The notes below the pieces were generated by a model. It ran no database searches. It saw only the letters and a program-made list of their open reading frames with translations, and was not told the origin of the DNA. The position numbers were made by a program, and so were the translations under genes. DNA of 64,000 bases from Telopea speciosissima (taxonomy: Eukaryota; Streptophyta; Magnoliopsida; Proteales; Proteaceae), in contig NC_057925.1 in NCBI RefSeq assembly GCF_018873765.1, forward strand, positions 5,405,568 through 5,469,567, in the 5' to 3' direction. This document shows positions 22,797 to 35,320 of this stretch, piece by piece (positions within the stretch are counted from its first letter, which is position 1; every line of letters starts with the position of its first letter).

Positions 22797-23646
22797 TGGC
22801 ACCTAGTACTCGGACATTAGCTCGAGGCATTTTCTCTACCCCTTCTTAACCTGAATAAGCAAGGTCACCTTGCATCCTTTAACCGATAACCATCTTTCAG
22901 CTAACCTAGCCTCCTTCATCCTTCAGGACCAACAAATGTTACTATAGGAATATTCACATATTAGGCCATGACTCACCCTCCATGGAAGAACCTTGCGGAG
23001 GAACCCTTAGGTTTTTTGGGCATTGGATTCTCATCAATGTTTACATTTCTCAAGCCGACATTTTCGCTTCCACTTTGTCTACACCTGCTCGCATGGGGGC
23101 CTCTAAAGCGGAACGCTCCCCTAGTAATGCATTTTTACATCCCACAGCTTCGGCAGATCGCTTAGCCCCGTTCATCTTCAGCGCAAGAATGCTCAAATAC
23201 AGTGAGTTATTATGCACTCTTTCAAGGGTAACTACTTTTAGGCAAACCTTCTAGTTGTCTCTACACCCCTACCTCTTTATCACTGAGCAGTCATTTAGGG
23301 GCCTTAGTTGGTGATCTGGGCTGCTTTCTTCTAGACGATGAAGCCTATCCCATCGTCTCACTGGCGGACCTTGACCCATTTTTTTTGGGGGGGGGGGGTG
23401 TCATACCCAGTATTCAGAGTTTGCCTCGATTTGGCATCGCTCTAGCCGCCTGCACCGAAACAATGCTTTACCCCTAGATGCCCAGTCAATTGCTACACCT
23501 CAATGCATTTCAGGGAGAACCAGCTAGCTTTGGGTTCAAGTGGCATTTCACCCCTAACCACAACCCATTTGCTGGTTCTTCAACATTAGTTGGTTCAGAC
23601 ATCCACTTAGCTTCATCTTGGTCATGGATAGATCACCTAGGTGCAA
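22797..23646 (-). pseudogene. Plastid 23S rRNA fragment in nuclear DNA (NUPT)
   Basis: The complement of this stretch is about 850 bases of plastid large-subunit rRNA. On the plus strand the antisense of familiar blocks is visible: CATCCCACAGCTTCGGCAGA near 23138, TGCCTCGATTTGGCATCGCT near 23423, and GGAGAACCAGCTAGCTTTGG near 23515. It is scattered with substitutions and a G-run near 23388-23400, as expected after transfer to the nucleus with no constraint. The reading frames at 22968 and 22982 are shadows of it. It cannot act as an rRNA gene. Confidence 0.93.
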
Positions 23647-23885
23647 ATTAATCTGTATCTATGGTGAGGGTGAGATCGAGCAAAGTATATCCGAAGAAAA
23701 TGAATTCAAGAATTGAGAGTAGGACTGTTAGACCATATCAGGAATATTCCATCACTAAGCCTTAGATGTGGCAAAATTTTATTGGATCAAAAGTATGGTT
23801 GTTTGAATTAGTCTGTAATTTCGATTGGCCCAATTCTTTAGAATTCTAAGCTAATGTTGTACATGTGCAAAACATGGTTTGAGTT

Positions 23886-24690
23886 AAGGGTGTCAATCGG
23901 TTCAATGATAGTTAGTCGGTTCGCTTTTAGATACAGAACACATAAATCAAACGAATCGAACTATAAATAAGAACACATCTTCAAAACCAAAGCCGGAACT
24001 AGTTTGATTTTAGTCGGTTTCGTATTTGGTTCCTTATTTAGTTTCATTTTTAGTTTAGGTCCTATCACCCACAAAGACATCTCTCCAATAAATAATGTAG
24101 AATATGGAATTCAACTTGAATACAATGCACAATCCATAGAAAAAAATAACAGGTTCTAGTATCTTGTTTTGGGAAGAATCAAAGAAATTATATTTCAAAG
24201 TTTTTTGGTAAACAATGTATATTTCAAAGGTTCTAGTATCTTGTTTTGAAATTACATTTCAAAGTTAAGAGTGCATATTTAATCAGTTGGATTCATAAGG
24301 ATGGATATGCAACAAATGTCCCAAAGTTGCTTGTGACTTAATGATGATTTATGCCTTTATCTTTGAAAACTCAACTAGTTCTTTTCTTTACTATATCTGA
24401 TCAAACTGTAGGTCGAATTTGTACCACATAAAATTTTACTTTGTGCATTAGTGCTTTTATAAGTTATATTGTATATGGTTTTTTTCAATTTGTTTTGAAA
24501 ATAGTAAATTCGATTGAGTTTGGTTTTAACCGAATGATTTCACCCTTTAAACCGAAACATAACCAAATCGAGAATAGCTATGGATTCCTTGTTTTGAAAC
24601 CAAAGTTGAATCGATTTTTCTCAGTTCGATTCAGAATTCAGATTAAAATTAAACAGCCGATTTTGGTTTCGGTTCCGAATTGACACCCTT
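23886..24690. mobile_element. Non-autonomous TIR element with GGGTGTCAAT ends
   Basis: The left end AAGGGTGTCAATCGGTTC and right end GGTTCCGAATTGACACCCTT are inverted repeats. The body is rich in CGGTT/AACCG and has no coding region. This terminal type is common in plant hAT-like non-autonomous elements. An 8-base target duplication is not evident. Confidence 0.6.
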
Positions 24691-24899
24691 GCTAGTACTT
24701 CGAGTGGTACCCAGTGGTCCAGTGGAGTTTGGACAACAAGATTGAAGCTGACTTGCTGGTGGCATCCCAAACCTGGCCCGGATCTGTCAACCCATCAGCC
24801 CAAATGAATAAATTTGAGATGATGGCATTTTTGAAGTTTTCTGTGAAAGACGAGGTTACTTTTTCGATTATGGGTTTGCTAATATATATTCCCGAATCG

Positions 24900-25066
<167 letters not shown>

Positions 25067-25849
25067 TAAGGGTGTATTCCCATCACAAAATAGTTTCATT
25101 TTTTGAATCTTATTTTTTGTCTGTATTGTTAGACCAGAAACGGTTTAGATTTGTATGTATTTGAATCTAAAGCTTACGGTTCTCGCTGAGTCTGAGTACT
25201 GGTTATTGCTGTTCGTTCCATGATTTCTTTTGTTATTTTTATATTCGTTGCAGGTTCTTGATTGTTGGTAATTTTTTTTTTAGTTGCATAATGCATCCTG
25301 TTCCTTCTTTGTGCTTGCGTTAGCAAGCTGAGGTGTCATGTAGTTAGATTAATGATGTCGTGCTTAACATTAAGCTCGACCTTTTCTTCTCTATCGTTAA
25401 ATTCTTTTAGCTACGTTGTTTCCTCCATTGGTTTATGTTTGAGTTTTCAGAAAATCGTGAATTGTTGCTATTAACTAATCTTACAGACTTCCAGCGGTTG
25501 AATTTTTGTTTTCTTGGCTCTGGTTCTGTTTCTTGTTCGGCTGCTCAAAGATATATTGAGAGAATTTATTATTGAATGAGGTTGGAAGTGAACAGTTAGA
25601 CACTGTCATTGTCTGTGTTTTATCTGTGAGAAATATAACTTAAGGATGTAGCAGAACTTACCTCTGTCGGGATCTGTAATCCCACCTTGCTGTCCAATGC
25701 AATAATGCAATGCATTTCATCTTTGCCCGTGGTTTCCCTGGTTTCTATCTTTGCAGAGTTTCTTATGTGACAGGATTTTGGCTTCTTCATTCTCTCTCAG
25801 ACAAGTAGAGTTTGATGGAATTGTACTACCAGTATTGTTGGCGGTATGG

Positions 25850-26035
25850 GTGTAACCTGGCCTGGCTGTGCCGGATTTTTTAAAAACCCATCCCTACCCT
25901 AAGTTCTTTTAACTCAGCCCCCGTCCCAGTTCAAGCTGGGATATCTCAGCCCAACTCAGCTCGGCCCTGATTGACCCTCTCAACCTCTAATTTTTGCCAT
26001 TTCAGGGCCGGGCTAGCCCTGATTGACCCTGGCTG
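25850..26035. repeat. CCC-AGC-GGGCTGG-rich dispersed repeat fragment (RPL31 intron)
   Basis: GC-rich text dominated by GGCCTGGCTGTGCCGG, CAGCCC and GGCCGGGCTAGCCC words. Similar text, each starting near GGGTGTCA, occurs at 29530-29650, 29985-30125 and 30200-30310. These look like scattered fragments of one non-autonomous element family. Confidence 0.45.
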
Positions 26036-26039
26036 CCCC

Positions 26040-27585
26040 TTTATTTTTCCATGTGTGTCCTTATATGTCCTATTATTTTAGAAATACAAAGTTTAAACAC
26101 ACACCGTCACAATGATTGTGATGTAACTAACATACTATATTATCTTGAAGTAGTGGCATACAAACAGTTAATGGGTCCCTTCATCAATTATTTTTTTCTT
26201 TAAAAATAAATCCAATAAAAGTTCCAAACACACCATGAGTGAGAAACAGCAAATGGTTAATGGTTCCCTTCATCAATTATATGTATATTTTTTGATGAAC
26301 AACTGAAATAAATTAGCTAGTAAAAGAAGCATATATTAAGGTCGGCTGAGTCTGGTAGTGCATACCATGTCTAATGTAGTCCTAGGTAGGAAAAGTCCCA
26401 CTAGGAACCAGGGCAATAGGGTTATGTAATAGGGCTGGCCGAATGGACAGATTTAGGTGATTAGGTCAAAAACTAGGGTTAGGGTTAGGGTTTCGAACTA
26501 GGGTTTATTTGGTATTGAAGTGCAGGTTGTTATGAGTCTAATGGTATAAGTTCAATCGAATTTGGTTGAGGTTGAAAATCTAGGGTTTCGGGTAGGATGC
26601 CTTATGAAAATGGACTGTTTGTGAGATCTAGGGTTTAGGGGCAGATTTTAGGAAAGGGGCTTATAGGGTTTTAATATGCAGGTTTAGGGGATCCTAATGA
26701 TGTAAAGAGGTTAGGGTTTGGATAGGTTTTCAAATTCTGCTGTAGGGGGCAGAATTAAGTTGCAGGTTTAATGGAGGTCTAATGTTGATGGGAGAAAGGG
26801 TATAGATCAGGTTTAAATAGGAGAAAACAAAGTGCAGCAAGTTAACTTACTGTAATGCAGAGATAAGGCAGCAGCTTGAAGATTGATAGAGCCTCCTGAC
26901 CTTCACAGTGCAAGGAGTCGCAGGAGTCCACCCACCCTTCACCACCTTGAGTCCACACGGATGCAAGCTCGCAGAGGAGCAGAGACAGCAGCACGCAGGC
27001 AGCAGTTTCAGATTGAAACAAGAGTTTTTTTATGCAAAAATTAGTGGGGGAGCCTGCCCACGATCCATCTATTTATAATGAAAAGAGGACCAAAGGCCTT
27101 GCACAAATAACCAGATTTGAACTAGGAATCCTAGTTCCAAATCCTAAATCCAATCCTAGTCAGATTAGGACTAATGGTTCCTAACCTGAATTCTAATAAC
27201 AAAACATAAAAAAACATAGCATACTTGTACTCTAAATTGGAGTATAAGTTTAAACAAATAAACACTCATCCCTCTAAAATCATGGAGGGGAATAACTAAG
27301 AAAATAAAAGTAAAAAGACTGTTTTAACCTTACTAATTAAAACACTAAAAACTAAAGGCTCCAACGAAATCAGCCTAGTCAAGGCTCTTCTTCTTTCGCA
27401 TGCTTGGACCTACATCAATGTCCCACTAGACTCGTATGTGAAACATTGTGATGTAGTCATGGTTGGAATAACAGGACCTTGATACTTGATTGGCCAAGAG
27501 CATCAAGTGAGGGAGACCCACACCGCCAAAGGATGAAGGCCACCAAAGTAGCCCAATAATATTGGGTATCGATGACACATAAAAA
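26040..27585. other. RPL31 intron segment with possible LTR-like promoter
   Basis: It contains three GGGTTA units near 26475-26490 (interstitial telomere-like). A TATA-like TATAAATAGATGG on the minus strand near 27063-27078, with downstream purine/GCAGCA-rich text to 26830, could be a degraded minus-strand LTR. Ends could not be defined, so I leave it unclassified. Confidence 0.3.
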
Positions 27586-27589
27586 CTAA

Positions 27590-28195
27590 ATAGGATGGAC
27601 CAATCATAAATAAAGGTGATATGGTGGATGATGTTTCACAAATAATTAAAATAAGATGGATGAAGTGGAGAGGTGAGTCTGGAGTGTTGTATCATTAACG
27701 TATTCCTTTAAAACTTAAAAGGAGATTTTTATAAAGTAGTCATACGACCATTTATGATGTATGGTGCGGAATGTTGGGCAGTTAAGCAACATCATATTGA
27801 TAAATTCAGTGTATCAGAGATGAGGATGTTGACATGGATGTGTAGCAAAACTAGGAAAGATAAAGTAAGGAATAACTATATTATAGCTGTTTTGGGAGTA
27901 GCTCCGATTCATTTTAAGCTATGAGAGTGTCGTTTGAGGTGGCATGCCCATGTTCAATGGAGGCCTTTGGATGCTATAGTACAGAGGAGTGATTTGATTC
28001 AGATTGAAGGAGCTAAGAGAGTTGGGGCAGGCGTAAAATGACTTTAGGAGAAGTTGTGAGGAAAGACATGTATAGTTAGGCTTTGTATCATGTATGACCT
28101 CAAATAGAGCTGATTGGAGGGTAAGGATCCATGTAGCCAACCCCATTTAGTTGGGATAAGCTGAGTAGTTGTATCGATAACAATTAAAGCAAGTT
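27590..28195 (+). mobile_element. RTE-type LINE 3' end (reverse transcriptase C-terminus)
   Basis: The frame starting near 27719 reads RPFMMYGAECWAVKQHHI, then EMRMLTWMCSKTRKDKVRNN and a stop at 27921, then ECRLRWHAHVQWRPLDAIV. This is the conserved tail of plant RTE reverse transcriptases (usual form MLYGAECWAVKKQH...RWFGHVQRRP). The end ATTTAGTTGGGATAAGCTGA and ATCGATAACAATTAAA match the short 3' tails of this clade. 5'-truncated, with stops and frame changes; it lies in the RPL31 intron in sense. Confidence 0.8.
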
Positions 28196-28728
28196 CCTGA
28201 GATTTGGCTGTACAATTCGGGAAAAATAAAAGCATTCAGAAGTAAACACACACACACACACAACAAATTGGCAAGGTAGGCAGTGGGAGAGAATCCTCAA
28301 GGGTGGAGAGAAAGCCCTAAAGAGCCTAAAGGAGATGAGAGAGGGCGTTCAAAGTGATAATCTCAACAAACCCTTGGCAGGAAATTCAAATCTTAAAACC
28401 CTAAATTTCTTGGCACATTAAAATGTTGTTGCCAAAAGGGTGTGACTTATGAGACTTAAGAGGAGCAGAGAGAAATTGAGATAGAAAGAGGCAAGTAGAA
28501 GTTCTTTAGGTTGTTTTTTTTGGTCGAAAGGTTCTTTAGGATTTAGTATGTTCTGTCCTAAGAACATAGTATGGTGTCGTGGATTATAAAAAGAGTGTAC
28601 AATTTTATATATTATATATACTTATATGCATGTTCCTAGGAAGAATTAAATATGGAAACGTAAAGAGAGGTGGGTGGTGTTTTTGGAGATGATAAAAAAA
28701 AGAGTGAAACTTTCTAGGGAAAAATCTT

Positions 28729-28970
28729 GGTTACAACAAGATTTTAATCTTAAATTTTTACCCCTTGTCTTATTCCCAAAAGTTATTTAATGCAGTATTT
28801 AATGCAAGGGTAAAAGGGGGGCTTTTAAAAAGTTCAAAGTCATTTAAGGCAACATTTAACATAGTTCTTAACTTCCTATGTGAAATGACAGATTTACCCT
28901 CATTGAAAAACTGCATTAAATGTTTTTGGGAGTAAGACAAGGGGCAAAATGGTAAGGTTGTAACTTGTTA
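28729..28970. mobile_element. MITE in RPL31 intron
   Basis: TTACCCCTTGTCTTATTCCC with the following AAAAGTTATTTAATGCAGT pairs with AACTGCATTAAATGTTTTTG and GGAGTAAGACAAGGGGC at the other end. Outer termini carry GTTACAAC / GTTGTAAC. About 240 bases. Confidence 0.7.
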
Positions 28971-29014
28971 GTTCGTTACTTTGGCAACAGGTTATTCTCA
29001 ATTTTATAATTTTG

Positions 29015-29210
29015 TAATATATATAAGGGCAAGAGATTGTTGCTTGGTTGTGTAGCCCCTGCAACAACACGGGGGTCAATGATGGCGCACACATGGGCAT
29101 CAACACGAATGGGCCATTTTATTTTAGGAGGGGTTGGGTGGTAATTTTGCTCATTTCTGTCTTTGTGTGTAGGAGCCACACGACCAAGCAAAGTTCTTTT
29201 TCCCTATATA
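29015..29210. mobile_element. MITE-like hairpin in RPL31 intron
   Basis: The left TTGCTTGGTTGTGTAGCCCC and the right GGAGCCACACGACCAAGCAA are inverted copies. The core GGCCATTTTATTTTAGGAGG resembles that of the element at 7217-7385. Confidence 0.65.
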
Positions 29211-29529
29211 ATATATATACATAGGGTAGGGTTGGGTCAGGCTGGGTTAAGCCCTGACCTTGGCTGGGCTCGGGTTGGTCAAGCCAAACTAACACCCGTA
29301 GGTGGTGGCGGTGGTCGGGAATGCGTGACAAAAATTTTCCATTCCCCCCCATTGTGGAAAGTGCAATGTAGGTTTGAACAAATGCACACAAGAAGGGTTT
29401 AGGTTAACCTTAATCCACAAGTGCAGTTTCTTCAAAGGATTGCAACACTTGAATTGGCTACTCTTCATGGGTAACAAAGATCAATTCAATGGAAATGTTC
29501 TTCCCAAAATTAGGGATTCACAAGCTAAG

Positions 29530-30310
29530 GGTGTCAGTTTGGCCCCGCCAAACCGAGCTAGCCCTGAGGCCGAATGGGGCATGGGTTGAGCTTTTCAGCC
29601 TGCAAGATGGGCTTGGCCTTAGCCCGACCTGGCCCAGCCCAACCATGTGTATATAAATGAATATATTATAATATGGGAAGGGATTTGTGCACATGAATTA
29701 TCCCCCATTGACGATTCATAAAATAGGGGTTGGTTTTTGTATTTTGATGGAGACCATTCCCCATTTGGCTATATATTTATGGGAGAAAGTTGGCATGCTG
29801 TTATCTTACTGAAAGCTGGTGGCATACCCAACCTTCTCCCAAATATTATATAATATTTAGGATTCCACTCTTTTTTAATCATCTCCACCGACACCGTCCA
29901 CTTTTCTTTTTTCCTTTTTTTCCCCTTATCTCAGTTTCTTTGTCCGCATGAGTCTCACAAGTCACACCTCATATCTATCACTAGGGGTGTCAATTTGGCC
30001 CGACCAACCCAAGCTCGGACAGGGCCTGAGCTGAGCTGAGCTTTTCAGCCTGCAGGGTGGGCCTGGGCTGAAATTTTCAGGGGCGAGCTGGGCTTGGGCC
30101 AGCTCAGCCTGGCTGAGCCTGACCCTATGTACTACCTGTAGAAATCATTTATAAATATATACAACTACATCCAAAGACACCACCTCATTCTTTATACTAG
30201 GGGTGTCAAATGGGCAGGATGGGCTGGGTTTTTAAAATCCTAGCCGAAGCCCAGCTCAATCACGATTAAACCTGGGCCAGGCTGGGTTGGACTGAGCACG
30301 ACAGAGCTTG
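29530..30310. repeat. Three GGGTGTCA-led GC-rich repeat fragments
   Basis: Segments 29530-29650, 29985-30125 and 30200-30310 each begin AGGGTGTCAGTTTGG, AGGGGTGTCAATTTGG or AGGGGTGTCAAATGG and continue as GGGCTGGGC/CAGCCC text. They belong with the fragment at 25850. No complete element with both ends was found. Confidence 0.5.
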
Positions 30311-30829
30311 GATATCCCAATTCAAGATCTCGAAATCATCTATATCATCCTTCTAAACCGCCTCCACCAAATAACGATCCAACTTGGAAACTCCCCTCTT
30401 CTTCCAATGTTTTCAAACCTTTACTAACATTCTAAGTTCCCCTCTTATCTGTGCTATCCCGTTATATCTTAAAGTTTTCCTTTATTGCCAATTACATATT
30501 ACATAACATAGCATCTTTACTTCTTGGCCAATTGTTTAAGACTAATTCAATCACATAAACCTCTTTAAAATAGACATTTACAATAGCATAAAGAGACACA
30601 AACAACCTTATTGTGGCATTGTAAAAGAACTCTAAAACTCTTTATCTCAATCTTGATTAGTTGGGATCCCATCCTTGCAAGCCTTCGTAAAGTTTAATTC
30701 TCTAATTTTTAGGCATTCAAAAGCCTTTCTAAGTCTAAAATTGTTTGTAAGTTTGTAACATAAAATACGTAGAGTTCAAACGAGTGGGAACATCTAAACA
30801 TAGAGCCTCCTCTTAAATTGTTGTGATCT

Positions 30830-31300
30830 TGCTGGTGAACTCTTTACATAGCTCATTGCAGAACAAACTTTAGATATAGAATCCCCAACACATTTAAGAT
30901 TTGTCTTGACAAAATCAAAACATGTGCACAACACCTCATATGGAAGAACTCACCATCTAACAATAAACCATTTTTCATATTGAACCTTCTCTTTTAATTT
31001 CAAATCACAATCTCATTATTAAATGTATTATCCACAGCAATAGTGTATAACTTCTCCAAACCCCAATCTATCAAACACAACTCAAAAACATTATCAATAA
31101 CTTCATCAATGTGGTAATGGGACTACACAAAAATTAATGTTTCCTTTGTTGCAACCTCTAATTTTGTTTAATGTAATGTTCCACGAGGCACAAATAACCA
31201 AGATTTTGGTGGTAAGGCATACTCGTCGATAAAGGATTGAATTTAGGTTGTGAAGCCTTGCAAAACCTTCTAAACCCCTCTTGCTGAAGTATTTCATCAA
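30830..31300 (-). mobile_element. hAT-family transposase fragment (RICESLEEPER-like)
   Basis: On the minus strand successive blocks read EGFRRFCKASQPKFN (about 31225-31275), NINFCVVPLPH (31106-31140), ELCLIDWGLEKLYTIAVDNT (31030-31085), RRFNMK and LLDGEFFHMRCCAHVLIL (30905-30965). These are the conserved order in plant zf-BED/hAT transposases. Stops and frame changes are present (for example TGA after the PLPH block and two stops between the DNT and RRF blocks). The BED finger and the C-terminal dimerisation domain are not seen. Plain DNA transposon debris in the RPL31 intron. Confidence 0.8.
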
Positions 31301-31485
31301 CTGTAGCGATGACAGACTCGGTCTGTAACAATGTCTGATGAATAATTTAAAAGAAATGCAGAAGATCCCATATGTGCTTGTGGGATGCAATTAATGTATG
31401 CTCAGGTCTGCACAAGGCCTGCTTTCCTAGTGGGAGTATTCAAAAGATTTTAGTATAACGTTTTTTTTGTACCTTAGAAGTTATG

Positions 31486-31617
31486 GCGTGCTATGAGGTT
31501 GTCTCTTATGCATTATGGTTAAAGCTAGGGCGTGCTATGAGGTTGTCTCTTATGCATTATGGTTAAAGCTAGGGCGTGCTATGAGGTTGTCTCTTATGCA
31601 TTATGGTTAAAGCTTTT
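31486..31617 (+). repeat. 44-base tandem repeat, three identical copies
   Basis: The unit beginning GCGTGCTATGAGGTTGTCTC and ending ATTATGGTTAAAGCTAGG occurs three times head to tail. The copies are essentially identical, so the expansion is recent or maintained. Confidence 0.9.
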
Positions 31618-32218
31618 GGTCACTAATCTAAAGTTTGTTCCGGGAAGCCAATACGTATTTGTGACAATTCTACAACGAATTTCTCTAACAACATGTGCTT
31701 AGTGTAATACATGGACTGGAGTAGCCTACATATTACACTTGTACTGATATGATTCTTGGGTTAGAATTTTCATTTTTAGCATAATCCATAAAGATTGAGT
31801 CTAAATGTTATAGCATGTCCATATATCAAGTTTGCAACTAAAGACATTTTCTTGGTATGTGGCAATATGGGCCAAATGGGAGAATGTTGGCTGATGTAGC
31901 TTAGATTGTCACGTCAACCTGTCCACTTGTTTTGATTGTTGCAGTTTAGGGCGCATATGGGACTGGTGGTTAACTAAGAATTTATAGCTACCCTTTCCTA
32001 CCTCGATGGGTGGTGGTTGGGTGTAGTTATGGTATTGAGACCTTAGCTTCTCATTATAAGGGGTAGAATAATCAATCTTCCGCTACCCCATCTGAGGGAA
32101 AACTGAAGCTGCCAAAATCCTGCCATATAGTGATTAGACATTGTGATTTTTAGTGTGTGCCGACAACTGGAAACTCAAGTTACACTTGCGTTGGACAACA
32201 AGGCAGGGGTGTGATCCT

Positions 32219-32292
32219 CAGTTTTTGCAACCTCCATTAAGTGTCAGCTTCTTACGCCACATATAAGAGAGCAACTTAATGGAGGTTGCAAA
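32219..32292. repeat. Hairpin with 19-base arms
   Basis: TTTTGCAACCTCCATTAAG and CTTAATGGAGGTTGCAAAA are exact inverted repeats separated by about 36 bases inside the RPL31 intron. It could be a tiny MITE or a fixed hairpin. Confidence 0.75.
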
Positions 32293-33552
32293 ACTTACCT
32301 TCGGTGAAGATTGGCAATCCCACCATGCTGTCCAATGTGATTGTGATGCCTGATCTCCAATAACCCATTGCCTGTGAACACTTAAAAGAACTAGACAATG
32401 TTCATCTCTAATGGGCTTCTTCATTCTTTCTTAGACGGGTATAGTTTGTTGGAATTCAACTGTCCTTGTATGCGAAACCAAGGACCCTTTTGGCACCAAA
32501 GATGACTACCCCACCTCCTACCATCAGAGAATGTGAGGGTGGTATAACTCAACCACTATAGTCTGCACCTGAACAACAACTACAATGTTATGATGATGTG
32601 GCAATTGGGGCCACATCAGACAGTATTTTTGTCAGTATCTACAGCTGTGACAAGTTCCTGACATCCCTGGTTTGTTTCTTACTAATTTGATTTTTTTAGC
32701 CGAACATATATGATATTGGACAACCTTATGTTGGATTCGTCTTGTCTTTCAAATCATTCTCACCTTTATAGGCTAGTCGGGTATGGATGGCTGTTGCACA
32801 TGTGTTGTCCATTCAAATGTAAGATCTGTATCCATGTATCACACGAGGAAATGTGTTTTTCTTTACGTCATTCTTTTCACTCTTAAATGGATGATGGTTC
32901 TATCTTTAGGGTTTATCCAACCTCATTTTAATCAATCACATTCTGATTGTTCCCCCAACCATAATTACCCATCTGGCTGGAGAAGGAAGCATGCCTATAG
33001 GTAATAAAATTTTTGCTGTTCTTGAAATCATAATTATTGTCACCTAATTTGCTTTCAAGTATCCTGAATCATACCATAGGTTATAGAACAGATGGTGCAG
33101 CTGATATACCATGGATGGGTATTTTCATCCCTTGGATGGTTGGACCCTTCCGTCTCCTATTCCTTGCATTGACATCTTTCTTGTTGTTGGGGGGGGGGGT
33201 GTTTGTGGTGTTGTGTTTTGGTTAAGATTACTTCAGAGACTTTGATATGAATGATGATTGCATGTTCTTGTTTACAGCACATTCAAGAAGATGGCTCCCA
33301 AGGCCATAAAAGAAATCAGGAAGTTTGCCCAGAAAGCAATGGGGACAACTGATGTTAGAGTTGATGTGAAGCTGAATAAGCACGTATGGAGCAGGGGGAT
33401 CAGGAGTGTGCCAAGGCCGTGTGCGCATTGCACGAAATAGGAATGATGAGGAAGACGCCAAAGAGGAGCTCTACTCATTAGTTACTGTTGCAGAAGTTCC
33501 ACCTGAGGGGCTGAAGGGTTTGGGAACCAAGGTCATTGAAGAAGGGGAGTGA

Positions 33553-34480
33553 ACTACCCTGTTCTGGTGTTTTTTAGGTAATTTTTTGGTTTTTGATCAT
33601 ATTTATGTATTTCAGAAACTGTCCTTGTTTTGGATTTTGTGACAATTTTTTCTACTAGGATGTGGATGTAATTTGAATTATAGGGCATCATCATCCTCCT
33701 TACAGAGTTCTTTTCTTGATTGAGAGTTGTTATCTCCTTGAAGATTATTGCTCAGTTGGCAAATACTACGACACCTCACAATTAAAAGAGGTCATGAGTT
33801 CAACTCTTTACAGGCTGCCTATCTACTAGAAAAAACAAGGGAAAAAGTTGTGAGCCCGGGAGTGCAGCTCCTGACCACTCAGTAGGTCGAAATCTCACTA
33901 CTGTTGCTTTCTCGTTTGCTCTCATTAGCCCTTGTGTAGGTGCAGTGGCCACGCTCCCGGACAGAAAACTCTCCCAAAGGATAAGATTTCTGTGCCCATA
34001 AAATCTTTGGCATGAGAATGAGTCAGCGACTATCAAGTTTACCTTACTGTAGAAAGTAAAAATCTGGTATACGTGCAGAGAATTAAGTACTTAGATTAGT
34101 TGGTTCGATATGGCCTATATATTAAACAGCCCTTACCATAAAAAGTGGGCATGGTACAGAATGTCTTGGATTCTTAATAGTGATTTTGATTTTTGAAATT
34201 GTTTGGTTTGATTTTTATATCAAATTTCAGCGAAACAGAAATCAAATGAAAGAGAAGTAGAGAACTTAAGAAATATGTCAGAAGTTATTGCAATTTTAAA
34301 ATTGAAATTGCATTCACGCTATTTCACGTTGATCATTAATAAACACATGTTGAATAAATGCTCTTTTGATGGGTAAAGAAGTAATTTTGATCTTATAAAA
34401 CAAAAACACAAAAAGAGCTGCTGTCTTGTTCTCCTCCTCCGTACATTACCTAACACAAAAAGAGTCACAAGACCATCTTC
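33553..34480. other. 3' flank of RPL31 and intergenic stretch
   Basis: Probable RPL31 3' UTR to about 33720, then the MITE relative at 33845-33980, then AT-rich sequence with no gene. Confidence 0.45.
33845..33980. mobile_element. MITE distantly related to family A
   Basis: CCCGGGAGTGCAGCTCCTGA at the left and CACGCTCCCGGACAGAAAAC at the right are inverted and share the TGTCCGGGAG terminus of the elements at 7411 and 16010. Confidence 0.5.
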
Positions 34481-34659
34481 ATGCCTCACGAACCATGTTG
34501 CCCATGCTCCTATGCAGCAGCAGTCACATATCTGCAATCTTTGTCAGATAATGGGCTCGAGAACAAGACCAAAGACTTCAATTTCAATACTCTTCCTGAT
34601 TTCTTTACTTTTTCCCGTCATGTTGAAAGCTTGTAATGATCTAGGCGGAAGCGGGAAGA

Positions 34660-35320
34660 TTCATTGTTGGATTTTGAACTTGGGCTCGTGGGTGATGCCC
34701 ATATGTTGGTTGATAAAATGCCTCATTGAGATTTGGGGTCATGGAATGCAATAATTTCTGGATTTTGTCAAATTGGGACGGCTGCAGAGGCGTTGGATGT
34801 GTTGAGGATATGAGCTGGGAAGGGTTGAAGAGGGACTTGGTTATGTGTATGTTGTCAACCATAGGTTGGAGTTTGATTGATGTGTTTGTGTCCAATGCTT
34901 TGATTAACATGTATGCCAAATTAGGCTGCTTGGGTTCTGCAAGTCGTATCTTTGATTAAATGGTGGTGAGGGATTTGGTATAATCGAACTGAATCATTAC
35001 TGTGAATGAGTAGAACAATAGACCTTTTTGTTGAGATGATGAAGAACAATTTTCAACCCGATGTGTAACTTTAGTGAACTTAGCATCCATAATTGCTCAA
35101 TCTTGGGGATTGTTAAAAACAGCAGAGCCGTACATGGTTTTATCATGAGGCGGGGTTGGCCGGCTTACAGAAGACACTGTTATTTTGGCAATGCAATTGT
35201 TGATATGTACGCTAAATTGAGCAATATTAAAGGTCTTTCAAGGAATGCAGGTCAAACATGTGATTTCGTAGAAGTCTCTACTCATAGGCAATACTCCCAA
35301 AGAAATATATTCAATTAAGA
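34660..35320 (+). pseudogene. PPR (PLS-type, EMB2758/At4g33990-like) pseudogene fragment
   Basis: Blocks in order and mostly in one direction: HMLVDKMPH, stop, DLGSWNAIISGFCQIGTAAE and ALDVLR (34672-34810); DVFVSNALINMYAKLGCLGS and ASRIFD (34878-34959); MVVRDLV; NNFQPDV; LASIIAQS; VHGFIMRRGW (35118-35160); GNAIVDMYAKL (35183-35220). These are consecutive 35-residue PPR motifs of an organelle RNA-binding protein. Stops are visible after MPH (TGA), after ALDVLRI (TGA) and after RIFD (TAA), and there are frame changes, so the copy is dead. Both ends of the usual ~800-residue gene are missing. The best match by memory is the Arabidopsis EMB2758 type. Confidence 0.8.

Noticed and set aside
22968-23254. 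Two overlapping plus-strand frames of 65 and 90 codons
   Set aside because: They are antisense translations of the plastid 23S rRNA fragment.
31486-31617. CRISPR-like direct repeats
   Set aside because: The repeats are head to tail without spacers, in a plant nuclear intron.
33258-33440. A 60-codon free-standing gene
   Set aside because: It is the second exon of RPL31 read with intron sequence in front and ended by the frame break.
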